Positions 27,787-37,215 are shown, counted from the stretch's first letter. The stretch: 64,000 nucleotides of DNA from Nostoc sp. TH1S01 (GCA_018993265.1 JAGKSW010000011.1:1-64000), one strand, 5' to 3'. The notes: generated from the sequence alone by a model not told the origin. A program made the numbers and translations.

Positions 27787-28200
27787 TTAACGAGGAAGCA
27801 CGTCATCAAGACGTAGTTGGAGACGGGGTAAAAGCACAGAATTAATTGCTTGACTCAGACGGTACTGTGTTTGAATATAAGTATCTTCAACCAGTTGACA
27901 GACTGTAAAGGTAGGTTGTTTCGGTTTACCAATAAACGCCATACCAACAACATCAGGACGACGAACAGTAGCAGCCTCAGCAAAAGGGTAAATTAGACAG
28001 GTGCGAGGAATAAACCAAGGCAGTTTTTCTGTAACTAAGTGACTGCCTATTTGGGTTGCAAGTTTGCCACTCACCGTTTCGTGTGGGCCAGTGGATTCCA
28101 TATCAATTAGTTCTCCATCTGCCAATTCATAGCGAGGATTATCTCGGTATTGAGAGAGAAAATCTTCAACAGTCAGGGTTTGCGGCGAGATATATGTCAT
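27787..28200 (-). pseudogene. Uma2 family gene with in-frame internal deletion
   Basis: A 137-residue product that keeps both ends of an Uma2 protein: LTVEDFLSQYRDNPRYELAD, TVRRPDVV, and the tail FIGKPKQPTFTVCQLVED. The central block between them is absent. That block in the family carries the E-(V/I)-(L/V)-S-P and Y-W-(I/V)-(V/I)-D segments with the catalytic E and K. RRPDVV at residues 80-85 runs straight into AFIGKPKQ, so roughly 50-65 residues are lost without breaking the frame. The product should lack nuclease activity. Compare the intact copy at 4544. Confidence 0.75.
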
Positions 28201-28246
28201 TGTGCTAATTGATTTTCCTTTTACCCTTGGCTACACAAGTTTTGCA

Positions 28247-28753
28247 CTATCCAGGGAGTTGCTTTTTCAAAGCTTCTAAGCCAGCCCAACGGCTATCAAC
28301 AGGCTTCTCTGACTTCTCATCCACACTGGCCAAAATACCTGGACAATTCAGGTCACACAACTGCCGTTGAGGCATTTCTAAGCACATCTGCTCATACAGC
28401 CATTCACTAGGAGAAAAATATCCATTGGGCGACAAAGTTTCTACCAAGTCTTCCATAGCTACTTCTCGTTCTAGAGGCAAGTCTTGTGGCTGATTAGCTG
28501 CCTCATCCAACCAAATAATTTCTTTAGTATTCACCGCTAGACGGTGATTATACTGCTGCAAACAGCGGTTACACGTACAAGTAATAATTGTTTCTGCCTG
28601 ACTGGATACTTCCAGGTAATTGCCTTGGTGCTGTACACGAATACGACCTCGAACTGGTGTTAACGTTTCTAGTCCAGGCAGAAACTCTTGAACCTGAATT
28701 TCCTCTGTCCGCTCCGGGGCTTTAGTTAGCTGCGGAATAAAAATTGCGTCCAT
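28247..28753 (-). CDS. YceD family protein (DUF177)
   Basis: A 168-residue protein of the YceD/DUF177 family, which in many bacteria is linked to 23S rRNA metabolism and lies beside rpmF. The conserved CTCNRCLQQYNHRL segment (C-x-C-x2-C) is present near residue 64, followed by acidic LDEAANQPQDLPLE and a second Cys pair in QLCDLNCPG near the end. It is the last gene of the rpmH-rnpA-yidC-khpB block, about 110 bp after khpB. An 8-bp palindrome (ATCAGCAA/TTGCTGAT, 28793-28810) lies in that gap. Confidence 0.8.
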   Translation of the reverse strand: MDAIFIPQLTKAPERTEEIQVQEFLPGLETLTPVRGRIRVQHQGNYLEVSSQAETIITCTCNRCLQQYNHRLAVNTKEIIWLDEAANQPQDLPLEREVAMEDLVETLSPNGYFSPSEWLYEQMCLEMPQRQLCDLNCPGILASVDEKSEKPVDSRWAGLEALKKQLPG

Positions 28754-28865
28754 AGGATTTGTGAGATATCCTCACTAAAATTTATGTTACCAATCAGCAA
28801 TTTTGCTGATAATACATCTTTATTTTAGCTCTTAGAACAGTCGCAATTGTTGACTGGGCGAGCTT

Positions 28866-29381
28866 TCATAATTCCACAGCCGGACGCACCACCAAATGAC
28901 GATGTGGTTCTTTGCCACGGCTAAAGGTTTCTAAATCAGAAAATTCCTTCAAAAAGGTGTGGATTTGCCGTCTTTCCGCAGAACTTAAAGACTTAATTTC
29001 CACTTCTCGACCAAAAGTTCGCACTTCATCAGCTGCGGCTTCAGCTAAAGCGCGAATTTCTGCTTGTCTTTTCACCCGATAACCATTCAACTCAATGGTG
29101 TAGGATGCTTGTTCTTCCGGTGGTTGGTTCAAGTTAAGGACAGAATTAGCAAGATACTGAATTGCATCCAGCACTGAACCATCAGCACCGATGAGAACTT
29201 GAATTTGTGTGGGTGTTAATTTAGTTTCGTCAATTGTCAACCAGTAATTATCTGGTTCTGGGGCATCGTCATCTTGAGGCTGGGCTACTTCTATGTCGCC
29301 TCGAATCTCCGCAGAGACCCCAGTGAGTTCCAGCAGTGATTTTAACCACTGCTGACCTCGCTGCATGGAACTGTTAGTCAT
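28866..29381 (-). CDS. khpB: RNA-binding protein KhpB/Jag (KH and R3H)
   Basis: A 171-residue cytosolic RNA-binding protein. It lacks the long N-terminal Jag domain of Firmicutes and consists of a KH part with the GADGSVLDAIQYLAN loop (about 85-99) and a C-terminal R3H domain. The R3H motif is visible in LSSAERRQIHTFLKEF and GKEPHRHLVVRP. The partner is likely RNA or the translation machinery, as known for KhpA/KhpB. It follows yidC by three bases, the classical order, so it is cotranscribed. Confidence 0.9.
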   Translation of the reverse strand: MTNSSMQRGQQWLKSLLELTGVSAEIRGDIEVAQPQDDDAPEPDNYWLTIDETKLTPTQIQVLIGADGSVLDAIQYLANSVLNLNQPPEEQASYTIELNGYRVKRQAEIRALAEAAADEVRTFGREVEIKSLSSAERRQIHTFLKEFSDLETFSRGKEPHRHLVVRPAVEL

Positions 29382-29384
29382 CTA

Positions 29385-30530
29385 TCAACCTGTAGCCTTT
29401 TTCTTAGAACTTTTTGGTTCAAAAGGTAATGATTTTTGTTCTGCCACTGCTGCTTCTTTCTCTTGGATGGCTACAATTTTTTGCAGTTCCTCTGGTAAGG
29501 GTTCACGAGAGAGAATATAAGTTTGCAGAGTTTGGAAAATATTACCAATCACCATATACATCAACACCCCAGCAGGTAAGGGGAAGAATAAAAACATCCC
29601 AGAAAAGATAACTGGGGTGATTTTGTTGACTGTATCCTGTTGTGGGTTGCCACCACTGGAGTTCTGCCCAGAAAGGATTTGGCTAACGTAGAGACTGATC
29701 CCAAAAAAGATCACCATAGCCACAATATCCCAATGGATTGTACCGTCGGGATCAATTGCGCCAACTCTGCCCAAGGCATCAATGAACAAAAACCCTTTGT
29801 CGGCTGCAAGTCCAGGAATTGTGCCTTGCAGTGTCACATCTCCAGGTTGTAAGGCTTCAATGTTGCCTTCAGCATCAATTTTGATTCTTTCTTCGCCTTT
29901 GGTGATTTTCCATTCGGGCGTTAGCTTTGTTTCTGGGTGTTCTGCTAATAAGACATCAAAAGGCTTACCTTCTAAAGTCTGATATTGTATTTTGGTTTTT
30001 TCTCCTACGGCTAGTTTGCTACCAGCAGGGAGGATAGCAGTTACTTTATGATGTTCCCCATCAGCAACGTAAATGTTTTGTGGGGGAGTAGCAAAGGCTT
30101 GTGGTTGAATTCTTTCGATTTGCTCAGATGGCAAGATTTGCAGGTTGACGGAGTAATTTACGCCTGCAAACGGTGATCCCCGTAAAGTGGCAAACAAAGC
30201 TAACAATACCGGCATTTGCAACAGTAATGGTAAACATCCCGCTAAGGGGTTGCCGAACTCCTTTTGGACGTTCATCATTTCTTCTTGTTGCTTTTGCGGA
30301 TCGTCTTTATAGCGTTCTTTGATTTCTTGCATCCGCTTTTGCATGAGAGGCTGCACAATTCGCATCCGCCGCATATTGCGGATTGAGCCAGCACTCAGGG
30401 GATAAAGCGCAAAGCGGACTATCAATGTCAAGGCCACGATCGCCAATCCATAGCTCGGCAAAATGCCGTAGAAAAAGTCTATGATTGGCAACATGACGTT
30501 GTTTGAGAGGAAGCCGATACCAAAATCCAT
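29385..30530 (-). CDS. yidC: Membrane protein insertase YidC/Oxa1
   Basis: A 381-residue insertase of plasma and thylakoid membranes that integrates proteins independently of, or with, SecYEG. The first helix is [20 protein letters not shown], with the arginine conserved in the insertase groove. Then come the coiled cytoplasmic hairpin ([20 protein letters not shown]) and [17 protein letters not shown] loop of about 120 residues is inserted before the last helices, as in cyanobacterial members, and [19 protein letters not shown] follows. No large Proteobacterial periplasmic domain is present. Confidence 0.95.
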   Translation of the reverse strand: MDFGIGFLSNNVMLPIIDFFYGILPSYGLAIVALTLIVRFALYPLSAGSIRNMRRMRIVQPLMQKRMQEIKERYKDDPQKQQEEMMNVQKEFGNPLAGCLPLLLQMPVLLALFATLRGSPFAGVNYSVNLQILPSEQIERIQPQAFATPPQNIYVADGEHHKVTAILPAGSKLAVGEKTKIQYQTLEGKPFDVLLAEHPETKLTPEWKITKGEERIKIDAEGNIEALQPGDVTLQGTIPGLAADKGFLFIDALGRVGAIDPDGTIHWDIVAMVIFFGISLYVSQILSGQNSSGGNPQQDTVNKITPVIFSGMFLFFPLPAGVLMYMVIGNIFQTLQTYILSREPLPEELQKIVAIQEKEAAVAEQKSLPFEPKSSKKKATG

Positions 30531-30734
30531 TATTCTGAATTCAACCTGAGGTACTGTAAATTTAACTGAATCTAATTTATCTAAATCGTGATTCGGCTGC
30601 GACTATCTCTCGCTACGGATAGCCGCACCAGGGCAAAATTTGGGAGTGGGGAGTCGGAAGTTGGGAGTGGTGTGCAGTTTTTAATAAGTGGGAAGTTTTG
30701 AATTTTTTATTTTATACAAAGCAGTTATTACTTT

Positions 30735-30778
30735 TCCCTACTCCCTATTCCCTACTCCCTACTCCCTACTCCCTATCT
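30735..30778. repeat. Tandem heptamer repeat (CCCTACT)n
   Basis: About six near-perfect copies of CCCTACT/CCCTATT lie between yidC and the upstream PH-domain gene. Words in the opposite orientation (GGGAGTGGGGAGT) at 30642-30670 could pair with them in RNA. Confidence 0.85.
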
Positions 30779-30779
30779 C

Positions 30780-31166
30780 TTATTGAGCCGCGCTATAAGT
30801 GGGATTTTTAGCAGCGATTCTTTCATTGATGTAGTCATATACTTCGCGGAAATTGGGAACTGCCCGCATTTCCAAACGACTACCATTTCTGAGGGTGACT
30901 ACCATATCTCCCCAAATGCCAACACCACGGGGAACTTTGACGATTTTGACAATTTCTGAGTAAATAATGTCAGTGCGATCGCGCCCCAACCAACCGCCAG
31001 TTAAAGAAATCCGACGGTCTGTAATTCGATAGCGCAGCCACAATGCTCTGACAATCGCCCCAACTGTTAAGGGAATACCCACAACCGTTAGTCCAATCAG
31101 CAAGTTGAGAATTAAGTCCCCAATGTGAGGCCCGCCTTCATAATAAATTTCTTCACGAATGCCCAT
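30780..31166 (-). CDS. PH domain-containing membrane protein
   Basis: A 128-residue protein with an N-terminal hydrophobic part (LILNLLIGLTVVGIPLTVG, residues about 18-36), then a bacterial PH-like domain (YRITDRRISLTGGWLGRD, and IVKVPRGVGIWGDMVVTLRN). This gene regularly sits between rnpA and yidC in cyanobacteria, here overlapping rnpA by 14 bp. Its role is not established; a link to membrane protein insertion is suggested only by position. Confidence 0.8.
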   Translation of the reverse strand: MGIREEIYYEGGPHIGDLILNLLIGLTVVGIPLTVGAIVRALWLRYRITDRRISLTGGWLGRDRTDIIYSEIVKIVKVPRGVGIWGDMVVTLRNGSRLEMRAVPNFREVYDYINERIAAKNPTYSAAQ

Positions 31167-31575
31167 TTAATACCTCAGCTTGTGCCAACAACTGCTCTAA
31201 TTCTTGCAGAAATTGTTGGCTTCCGCACTTAGATTCTGCTGCTGTTGGTTTTACCACAAACACCAACCGCCATCCTGGAGATAATTTTGGCAACAACTGA
31301 TGCAAAGCTGCTGCCATTTGACGTTTAATGCGATTACGCACAACAGCCTTTTTACTGACTTTCGTGCTGATAGATATCCCAATTTTTGTACTATCAACTT
31401 TTTTTGCATCAGTTGCTAGTTTAGTTGTAGTGGCAGTATCCCCAGAAAATTCTTGGAAAAATCTTGGTCGTAAAGCTCTCAAGGTGAAATGAGAGCTTTG
31501 TCGCCGAATTCCTTCTCGGAAAACTGCCTGAAAATCTTTGCGAGATTTTAGTCGATTCGCCTTGGGCAAAGCCAC
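31153..31575 (-). CDS. rnpA: Ribonuclease P protein component RnpA
   Basis: Protein subunit of RNase P, which matures the 5' end of tRNAs together with the rnpB RNA. The 140-residue product begins ANRLKSRKDFQAVFREG and carries the RNR box as VRNRIKRQMAAALHQL, with the conserved basic residues for RNA contact. An insertion of about 20 residues (SGDTATTTKLATDAKK) precedes IGISISTKVSKKAVVRN, lengthening the loop relative to E. coli. It follows rpmH by 25 bp and overlaps the PH-domain gene. Confidence 0.95.
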   Translation of the reverse strand: MALPKANRLKSRKDFQAVFREGIRRQSSHFTLRALRPRFFQEFSGDTATTTKLATDAKKVDSTKIGISISTKVSKKAVVRNRIKRQMAAALHQLLPKLSPGWRLVFVVKPTAAESKCGSQQFLQELEQLLAQAEVLNGHS

Positions 31576-31600
31576 AGCCCCTCTAGTTGCTGAAAATGCT

Positions 31601-31735
31601 CTAAACGCTCAGACGATAACGTCCTCTTTTTCTCCTAGCTTTGATCACGTTTCTGCCGTCTGGTGTTCTCATTCTGGCACGAAAACCGGAGGTTCTTTTT
31701 CTCTTACGGCAAGTGCCGCCCAAGGTTCTTTTCAT
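31601..31735 (-). CDS. rpmH: 50S ribosomal protein L34
   Basis: A 44-residue basic ribosomal protein, read on the minus strand as [18 protein letters not shown], then [20 protein letters not shown] and RYRLSV. This fits L34, with the nearly universal RT..G..VI.ARR.KGR core. It starts the rpmH-rnpA-PH-yidC-khpB-yceD block, the order seen near many bacterial origins. It has a TAG stop and 25 bases before rnpA. Confidence 0.95.
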   Translation of the reverse strand: MKRTLGGTCRKRKRTSGFRARMRTPDGRNVIKARRKRGRYRLSV

Positions 31736-31894
31736 ACTGTTGTCCTCTAAGGCGATTCTGATAAAAAGTCACAATCTATAATCTTACCATCGTCAATAGT
31801 CAAGAGTCTATAGTCAAAAAAAGCAGAATTTTGGAAAGATGAGGACGTAGATAGGAATAAAAGACTTTTGACCATTGACTTGATCACTTTTGAC

Positions 31895-32449
31895 TTAGGA
31901 GATACTTAGAATCCAAGTTCCTACATAACGTAGTAGTGGCACATCTCCAGGCGAGAGAACCTGACAGTTAAAATAGTAAACACCACCAAATGAAGGGTTC
32001 TGCACGTTAGATAAAACTACATCAACTCTGCTACCCGCTGGTACTGGTTCTTGGGGAAATATTTCGATTGTCCGCCCTTCTTTATCCCATTTCACTTCCG
32101 AAAGAGGTACTTTTTTACCTTTGACTCTTACTTCTATTTTTTTGGGATCAAAACTTCCTTTGTAGTATTTGGGATAAGTAATGGCAAACTGAGCTACCGC
32201 TAGCTTCATTTTTTGTTGGGGAATTTTAAGAATGTATCTATCTATACCATTAGTCTGTCCACCGAAATCTAAACGAAAAGGTAGCTGATTTTCTGCTTTT
32301 ACACCACTGAATAGGGTTAATCCAGGTAAGGTTTGGGCGAATACTTGATTAGTTACTCCAGTCAAAATACAGCTAGTTACAGCCAATGTTGAAATAATTG
32401 CTACTTGTGATTTGCGGAAAATACGATTACCAAAAAGAAAACGTTGCAT
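31895..32449 (-). CDS. DUF2808 family exported protein
   Basis: A 184-residue protein of the DUF2808 family, common in cyanobacteria and of unknown function. A signal peptide covers about residues 15-39 (IISTLAVTSCILTGVTNQVFA, with VFAQ as the probable cleavage site). The domain is all-beta in appearance: RYILKIPQQKMKLAVAQFA, the conserved YPKYYKGSFDPKKIEV and VPAGSRVDVVLSNVQNP. The last residues, GTWILSIS, form a typical C-terminus. It is expected in the periplasm or outer layers. Single gene. Confidence 0.85.
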   Translation of the reverse strand: MQRFLFGNRIFRKSQVAIISTLAVTSCILTGVTNQVFAQTLPGLTLFSGVKAENQLPFRLDFGGQTNGIDRYILKIPQQKMKLAVAQFAITYPKYYKGSFDPKKIEVRVKGKKVPLSEVKWDKEGRTIEIFPQEPVPAGSRVDVVLSNVQNPSFGGVYYFNCQVLSPGDVPLLRYVGTWILSIS

Positions 32450-33158
32450 AGTTAAGCTCCTCTAGCAGACATAACTGGTTTATGTAAACACTCTAGTTTA
32501 GTATTCGTAACTAAACTTTACTACTGAATTCTTGAGAATGGACGATTAGCGAAAATAAAAAGTGCCATAGCTTAAGAGGGAGGAGGTAGTTGTGATAATC
32601 CAAGATGGTCTTGAGGCTAGAAGATAGAGATTAGTATTTTTACTCAGCACTTCAAAAACCTGTGCATGTTGCTAAATATGTATGAGTGTATCTAAACTTT
32701 GAGAGCTTTGTTATAAAAATTGAGCAATAAAATCAGCGATCGCTCTGAAGATTGGGCTAGATTAATAAAAATAAGTCAGCATTGCAGCAAGATTAATCTT
32801 TAAAAATCCATCAAATTATTAAGCTTTAAAACTTTTACGCAGATTTCACTATGTAAGTAAGGCAAAATTTTTCAATCTGGAAAATAATCTAAAGACTAAA
32901 GATGTAAACTTGGGAATCAACCTAGCATTAGCAATATGTAAACCTATGGGTCAAAATCAACAAATTTGACCTAAACCAAAGGTAAAATCGGGCTTGAGCT
33001 TGAGAACTAAAAGTAGGGAAAGATAAAGTTCAAGGTTAATCTACAAATTCAAGCGATCGCTAGCAATAATTGCAGCTTCACTATGAGTACACAATATCCC
33101 GAAACCGGGATAATTGAAGATTTTGCAGAGATGTAAGTATTTATCTCTAGGAGATTTC
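32450..33158. other. Gap upstream of the transhydrogenase operon
   Basis: No gene visible. The 20-base word GTAAGTAAGGCAAAATTTTT at 32853-32872 recurs exactly upstream of the processing protease gene (54286). The pnt promoter should lie in the last 200 bases; AGGAG at 33149 is the ribosome binding site for pntA. Confidence 0.45.
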
Positions 33159-34334
33159 ATGAGAATAGCAGTTGCTAAAGAAATAGAAGTTTGTGAACGT
33201 CGTGTGGCCTTAAACCCTGATACTGTTGCGCGACTCGTTAAACAAGGTTTAGAAGTATGGGTAGAAAAAGGCGCAGGAGAGCGTTCCTTTTTTAGCGATT
33301 CTGACTATGAAGCAGCAGGCGCACAAATTATTAGTGATACTGCTCAATTATGGAAGGAAGCAGATATTTTATTAAAAGTTAGTCCACCGCAAGAGCGAGA
33401 AGATGGACGTTCAGAGATTGATTTATTGCGAGAAGGATCTGTTTTAATTAGTTTTCTCAATCCTTTAGGAAATCCGGTAGTAGCGCAACAGTTAGCTAAG
33501 GGCAAAGTTACAGCTTTGAGCATGGAATTGATCCCCCGCACTACCAGAGCGCAAAGTATGGATGCTTTGTCTTCTCAAGCTTCTTTAGCTGGTTACAAAT
33601 CGGTATTAATCGCCGCCGCCGCCTTACCAAAATATTTCCCGATGCTGACAACAGCAGCAGGTACAATTGCCCCAGCTAAAGTATTTATTATGGGTGCAGG
33701 TGTAGCGGGACTACAAGCGATCGCCACCGCCAGACGTTTGGGTGCTGTTGTGGAAGCCTTTGATATTCGTCCCGCTGTGAAAGAAGAAGTCCAAAGCTTA
33801 GGCGCAAAATTTGTGGAAGTCAAACTCGACGAAGAAACCACAGCCGCAGGCGGTTACGCCAAAGAAATTTCCGAAGCCAGCAAACAACGGACTCAAGAAG
33901 TTTTAGCAGAACATATCAAAAACTCTGATGTCGTGATTACTACCGCCCAAGTACCTGGAAAAAAAGCACCACTGCTAGTCACAGAAGAAATGGTGGCACA
34001 GATGAAACCAGGCTCAGTTATCGTTGATTTAGCCGCAGAACAAGGCGGTAACTGTGCTTGTACCGATCCCGGTAAAGATATTGTCTGGAATGGCGTAACC
34101 ATTATTGGCCCGATTAATCTCCCTTCATCTATGCCAGTTCACGCCAGCCAACTATATTCCAAAAACCTGACATCTTTGTTGCAACTATTAATCAACAAAG
34201 AAAAAGCTTTGCAGATCAACTTTGCCGACGACATCATTGATGCGGCTTGCATTACCCACGCAGGCGAAATCCGCAATCAACGTGTCAAGGATGCGCTGCA
34301 AACTATCAATACTCAACAACCTGCTGTTAATTAG
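33159..34334 (+). CDS. pntA: NAD(P) transhydrogenase subunit alpha part 1 (PntAA)
   Basis: The soluble NAD(H)-binding domain I of the proton-translocating transhydrogenase, which links NADH/NADPH exchange to proton movement. About 391 residues from the ATG at 33159, which follows TAGGAGATTTC; an upstream in-frame TTG is less likely. Features: MRIAVAKEIEVCERRVALNP, RAQSMDALSSQASLAGYK and the Rossmann loop IMGAGVAGLQAIATARRLGA. The alanine dehydrogenase-like segment DVVITTAQVPGKKAPLLV follows. The membrane part is encoded separately, as in other split (three-gene) systems. Confidence 0.93.
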   Translation: MRIAVAKEIEVCERRVALNPDTVARLVKQGLEVWVEKGAGERSFFSDSDYEAAGAQIISDTAQLWKEADILLKVSPPQEREDGRSEIDLLREGSVLISFLNPLGNPVVAQQLAKGKVTALSMELIPRTTRAQSMDALSSQASLAGYKSVLIAAAALPKYFPMLTTAAGTIAPAKVFIMGAGVAGLQAIATARRLGAVVEAFDIRPAVKEEVQSLGAKFVEVKLDEETTAAGGYAKEISEASKQRTQEVLAEHIKNSDVVITTAQVPGKKAPLLVTEEMVAQMKPGSVIVDLAAEQGGNCACTDPGKDIVWNGVTIIGPINLPSSMPVHASQLYSKNLTSLLQLLINKEKALQINFADDIIDAACITHAGEIRNQRVKDALQTINTQQPAVN

Positions 34335-34336
34335 AG

Positions 34337-34408
34337 GCTAGAGACTGGGGACTAGGGACTAGAAACTGGTTTTTCTCATCGACATCTAGCCCCTAGCCCC
34401 TCATATAA
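34337..34408. repeat. Inverted arrays of (ACTAGGG)/(CCCCTAG) heptamers
   Basis: GGGGACTAGGGACTAG-type words are followed about 50 bases later by CTAGCCCCTAGCCCC. The two arrays are complementary and could form a hairpin in the pntA-pntAB intercistronic RNA. Confidence 0.75.
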
Positions 34409-34420
34409 GGAGTTTTAAAC

Positions 34421-34714
34421 ATGACAGATGCGTTACTTGCGGCATTGTTTGTCTTTGTGTTGGCATCATTTATCGGCTTTGAAGTGATTAACAAAGTCCC
34501 GCCAACTCTACACACGCCCTTAATGTCTGGTTCCAATGCGATTTCTGGCATTGCGGTACTGGGGGCGATAGTAGCGTCTGGTGCTAAAGAGACAAGTGTT
34601 TCGGTAATTTTGGGTTTGATTGCAGTGATACTCGCCACAGTCAACGTTGTAGGTGGTTTCCTCGTCACCGACAGAATGTTGCAAATGTTCAAGAAAAAGG
34701 AGATTAAGGCGTGA
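34421..34714 (+). CDS. NAD(P) transhydrogenase subunit alpha part 2 (PntAB)
   Basis: A 97-residue membrane subunit forming the alpha part of the proton channel. Three hydrophobic helices are visible (ALFVFVLASFIGFEVI, ISGIAVLGAIVASGA, ILGLIAVILATVNVVGGF), with VPPTLHTPLMSGSNAISG between the first two. That loop is the conserved start of the membrane domain. AAGGAG precedes the ATG. Its last codons overlap pntB by four bases, so the two are translationally coupled. Confidence 0.93.
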   Translation: MTDALLAALFVFVLASFIGFEVINKVPPTLHTPLMSGSNAISGIAVLGAIVASGAKETSVSVILGLIAVILATVNVVGGFLVTDRMLQMFKKKEIKA

Positions 34715-36114
34715 GTGACTTTTTACCGACTGGAATTCAGCTGACGTATTTAGTCGCTGCATCTTTATTCATCTTTGGTTTGAAAAAGCTGGGATCGCCA
34801 GCAACAGCGCGGAATGGTAATGTGATTGCGGCGGTAGGAATGCTGCTGGCAATTGTGGCGACCATGCTAGATCAGCATGTGTTGAATTATGAAATGATTT
34901 TGTTAGGCTTGGCGATTGGTTCAGGCATTGGTGCGATCGCAGCCTACAAAGTCCAAATGACCGAAATGCCCCAAATGGTGGGTTTACTCAACGGCTTAGG
35001 CGGTGCAGCTTCCGCACTAGTCGCTGTGGCAGAATTTTGGCGTTTACTAGAACACTCCCAACCCATTCCTTTAGATGTCAACATTTCTATGTTGTTGGAT
35101 GTGTTAATTGGTGGTGTTACCTTCACAGGCAGTTTTCTCGCCTTTGCCAAGTTACAAGGTTTAATTAGCGGTTCCCCCATTACCTTTCCCTTCCAGCAAC
35201 CATTTAACTTATTGTTGCTTGGTTTATACATAGCAGGTAGCGCCTATTTAATCGTCACACCAGATAGCCTACCCATATTCTTAGCAGTCACGACTGTTTC
35301 CTTAATCTTAGGTGTGATGTTCGTCATCCCCATTGGTGGCGGCGATATGCCCGTGGTAATTTCGCTGTTGAACTCTCTGTCGGGGATCGCTGCATCAGCG
35401 GCGGGGTTTGTGGTGATGAACAATATGTTAATCATCGCCGGTGCCTTGGTGGGTGCTTCCGGTATCATCCTCACCGAGATTATGTGTAAAGCCATGAACC
35501 GTTCTCTGTTCAGTGTGCTGTTCAGTGCTTTTGGTTCCGGTGGTGGTACTGCTGGTGCGGCGGCGGCTGGTGCAACAGATCAAACTGTCCGCAGCATTGA
35601 TCCCGAAGAAGGTGCGATGATGTTGGGTTATGCCCGGAACGTCGTAATTGTACCTGGTTATGGTATGGCAGTTGCCCAAGCACAACACAGCGTTAGAGAA
35701 TTGGCGGATCAATTAGAACGCATGGGTGTTGATGTGAAGTATGCCATTCACCCTGTAGCCGGGAGAATGCCGGGACACATGAACGTATTGTTAGCTGAGG
35801 CGAATGTGCCTTACACCCAGTTGTACGACATGGAAGATATCAACCCCCAATTTGAACAAGCCGATGTGGCGTTAGTAATTGGGGCGAATGATGTGGTAAA
35901 TCCTGCTGCGCGGAGTGATGCTAATAGCCCAATTTACGGAATGCCAATTTTAGAAGTAGATAAGGCAAAACATACCATCGTAATTAAGCGCGGCATGAGT
36001 GCTGGTTTTGCTGGTGTAGATAATGAGTTGTTCTACAAAGATAAAACCACAATGTTGTTTGGTAGCGCGAAAGATATGGTGGCGAAGTTGGTTTCGGAAG
36101 TGAAGCAGCTTTAA
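34711..36114 (+). CDS. pntB: NAD(P) transhydrogenase subunit beta PntB
   Basis: A 467-residue subunit. The N-terminal half is membrane (about nine helices) and contains GSGIGAIAAYKVQMTEMPQM and MVGLLNGLGGAASALVAVAEF. The C-terminal half is the NADP(H)-binding domain III with IVPGYGMAVAQAQHSV, HPVAGRMPGHMNVLLAEA and VALVIGANDVVNPAAR. It begins with GTG overlapping the previous stop. The hairpin terminator at 36141-36178 closes the operon. Identification is secure. Confidence 0.95.
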   Translation: MSDFLPTGIQLTYLVAASLFIFGLKKLGSPATARNGNVIAAVGMLLAIVATMLDQHVLNYEMILLGLAIGSGIGAIAAYKVQMTEMPQMVGLLNGLGGAASALVAVAEFWRLLEHSQPIPLDVNISMLLDVLIGGVTFTGSFLAFAKLQGLISGSPITFPFQQPFNLLLLGLYIAGSAYLIVTPDSLPIFLAVTTVSLILGVMFVIPIGGGDMPVVISLLNSLSGIAASAAGFVVMNNMLIIAGALVGASGIILTEIMCKAMNRSLFSVLFSAFGSGGGTAGAAAAGATDQTVRSIDPEEGAMMLGYARNVVIVPGYGMAVAQAQHSVRELADQLERMGVDVKYAIHPVAGRMPGHMNVLLAEANVPYTQLYDMEDINPQFEQADVALVIGANDVVNPAARSDANSPIYGMPILEVDKAKHTIVIKRGMSAGFAGVDNELFYKDKTTMLFGSAKDMVAKLVSEVKQL

Positions 36115-36140
36115 ACGAACCAGAAAAGCACGAATAACGT

Positions 36141-36178
36141 AAAACTAGAGACGTGAACTGTCGCGTCTCTAGTTTTTT
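36141..36178. terminator. Bidirectional hairpin terminator
   Basis: AAAACTAGAGACG and CGTCTCTAGTTTT are a perfect 13-bp stem around a 10-nt loop, with T6 on the plus strand and A-rich sequence on the other side. It serves pntB. The stop codon of the convergent radical-SAM gene (36169-36171) lies inside the stem. Confidence 0.9.
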
Positions 36179-37134
36179 AAGGATGTCAAGCTATCCCACT
36201 TTTCCACTGTTGGTTTATACAACCAATAATCCAGCTTGACATCATCAACAAACCCTCTAAGTTCAGGATCAGTCCAAATATGAAGTAGATCCTCACAACC
36301 AACCTCTCTTGCAGCTGTTTCAATGTCATTCCATTGCCTTTTAAAAGATTCTGCCCATGACTTTTTATGCCTTATGGAATCTGTAAAATCCAAACCAGCT
36401 GCTATCATACGTTTTCCATTACTTCCGCGAGCATTAATAGGCTCCCAAAATATAACTTCTGGATTGATACACATTATTTTTTCCAAATGTCTTTTAAAAT
36501 CATCTAAAGTCATATTTGGAGGAGTAGGAGCAACTGCAACATACATCCTACACCCTGCTTTATGCCCTGCCAGCATTGCTTTGTAACGTTCTGAAGGAGG
36601 CGGAGCTTGAGGTTCAATCTTACGGCTGAGTTCATCATTTAAATATGGTAAACTCATACCAACTATCACGTTGTTACTATTAAGAATATCAATATCATTT
36701 ACCCACAATAAACCACGAGTAAGAATCCGGATTTTTTTCTTATATTTCGATAAAGCTTCAACAACAGCCCGTGTAACATTTGCAGTCTGTTTAGTTTGAT
36801 AAGGATCAGTACCAGAACAGACTAATACTACACCTTTTCCTGCTGGTGTTTCACGCCAAGACCTTTTACGACTAAGAATTTTTTCTAGTTGCTCAGGTAT
36901 CTCTTCACGAACAAATAAATACTGTCCCCAATCCATTTGAGGATCGTTTACCCCTTTTGAGTGCAATTGTGTTTGCTTTGTTCTAATTGCAGGTGTAGAA
37001 GGTACGTAACAAAATGTACATCCATGCAAACATCCTGATGCTACATTAACAACATAATCACATAACCCTTTTTTGTTAAGAGCGCTGTGTTGCAGAGGAT
37101 TAACAATTTTTTCAACGCCTTTAACAATAGACAT
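36169..37134 (-). CDS. Radical-SAM protein, three-Cys-motif partner of TcmP
   Basis: A 321-residue protein with CLHGCTFCYVP (C35, C39, C42: CxxxCxxC), the [4Fe-4S]/SAM motif in the form used by the spore-photoproduct-lyase-like group. GVVLVCSGTDPYQTKQTAN, KKIRILTRGL and IVGMSLPYLNDE outline the partial TIM barrel. In known genomes proteins of this three-Cys kind are encoded next to TcmP. The same pairing is seen here: TcmP lies 81 bp upstream on the same strand. Reaction and substrate are unknown; a nucleic acid modification is a guess. Confidence 0.75.
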   Translation of the reverse strand: MSIVKGVEKIVNPLQHSALNKKGLCDYVVNVASGCLHGCTFCYVPSTPAIRTKQTQLHSKGVNDPQMDWGQYLFVREEIPEQLEKILSRKRSWRETPAGKGVVLVCSGTDPYQTKQTANVTRAVVEALSKYKKKIRILTRGLLWVNDIDILNSNNVIVGMSLPYLNDELSRKIEPQAPPPSERYKAMLAGHKAGCRMYVAVAPTPPNMTLDDFKRHLEKIMCINPEVIFWEPINARGSNGKRMIAAGLDFTDSIRHKKSWAESFKRQWNDIETAAREVGCEDLLHIWTDPELRGFVDDVKLDYWLYKPTVEKWDSLTSLKN

Positions 37135-37215
37135 AGCTCACACTTTTATTTATAGAGTTTATTAGTATTACAATCCTCACCAACTTACTTTGATCATTAA
37201 GATATAATACATATT

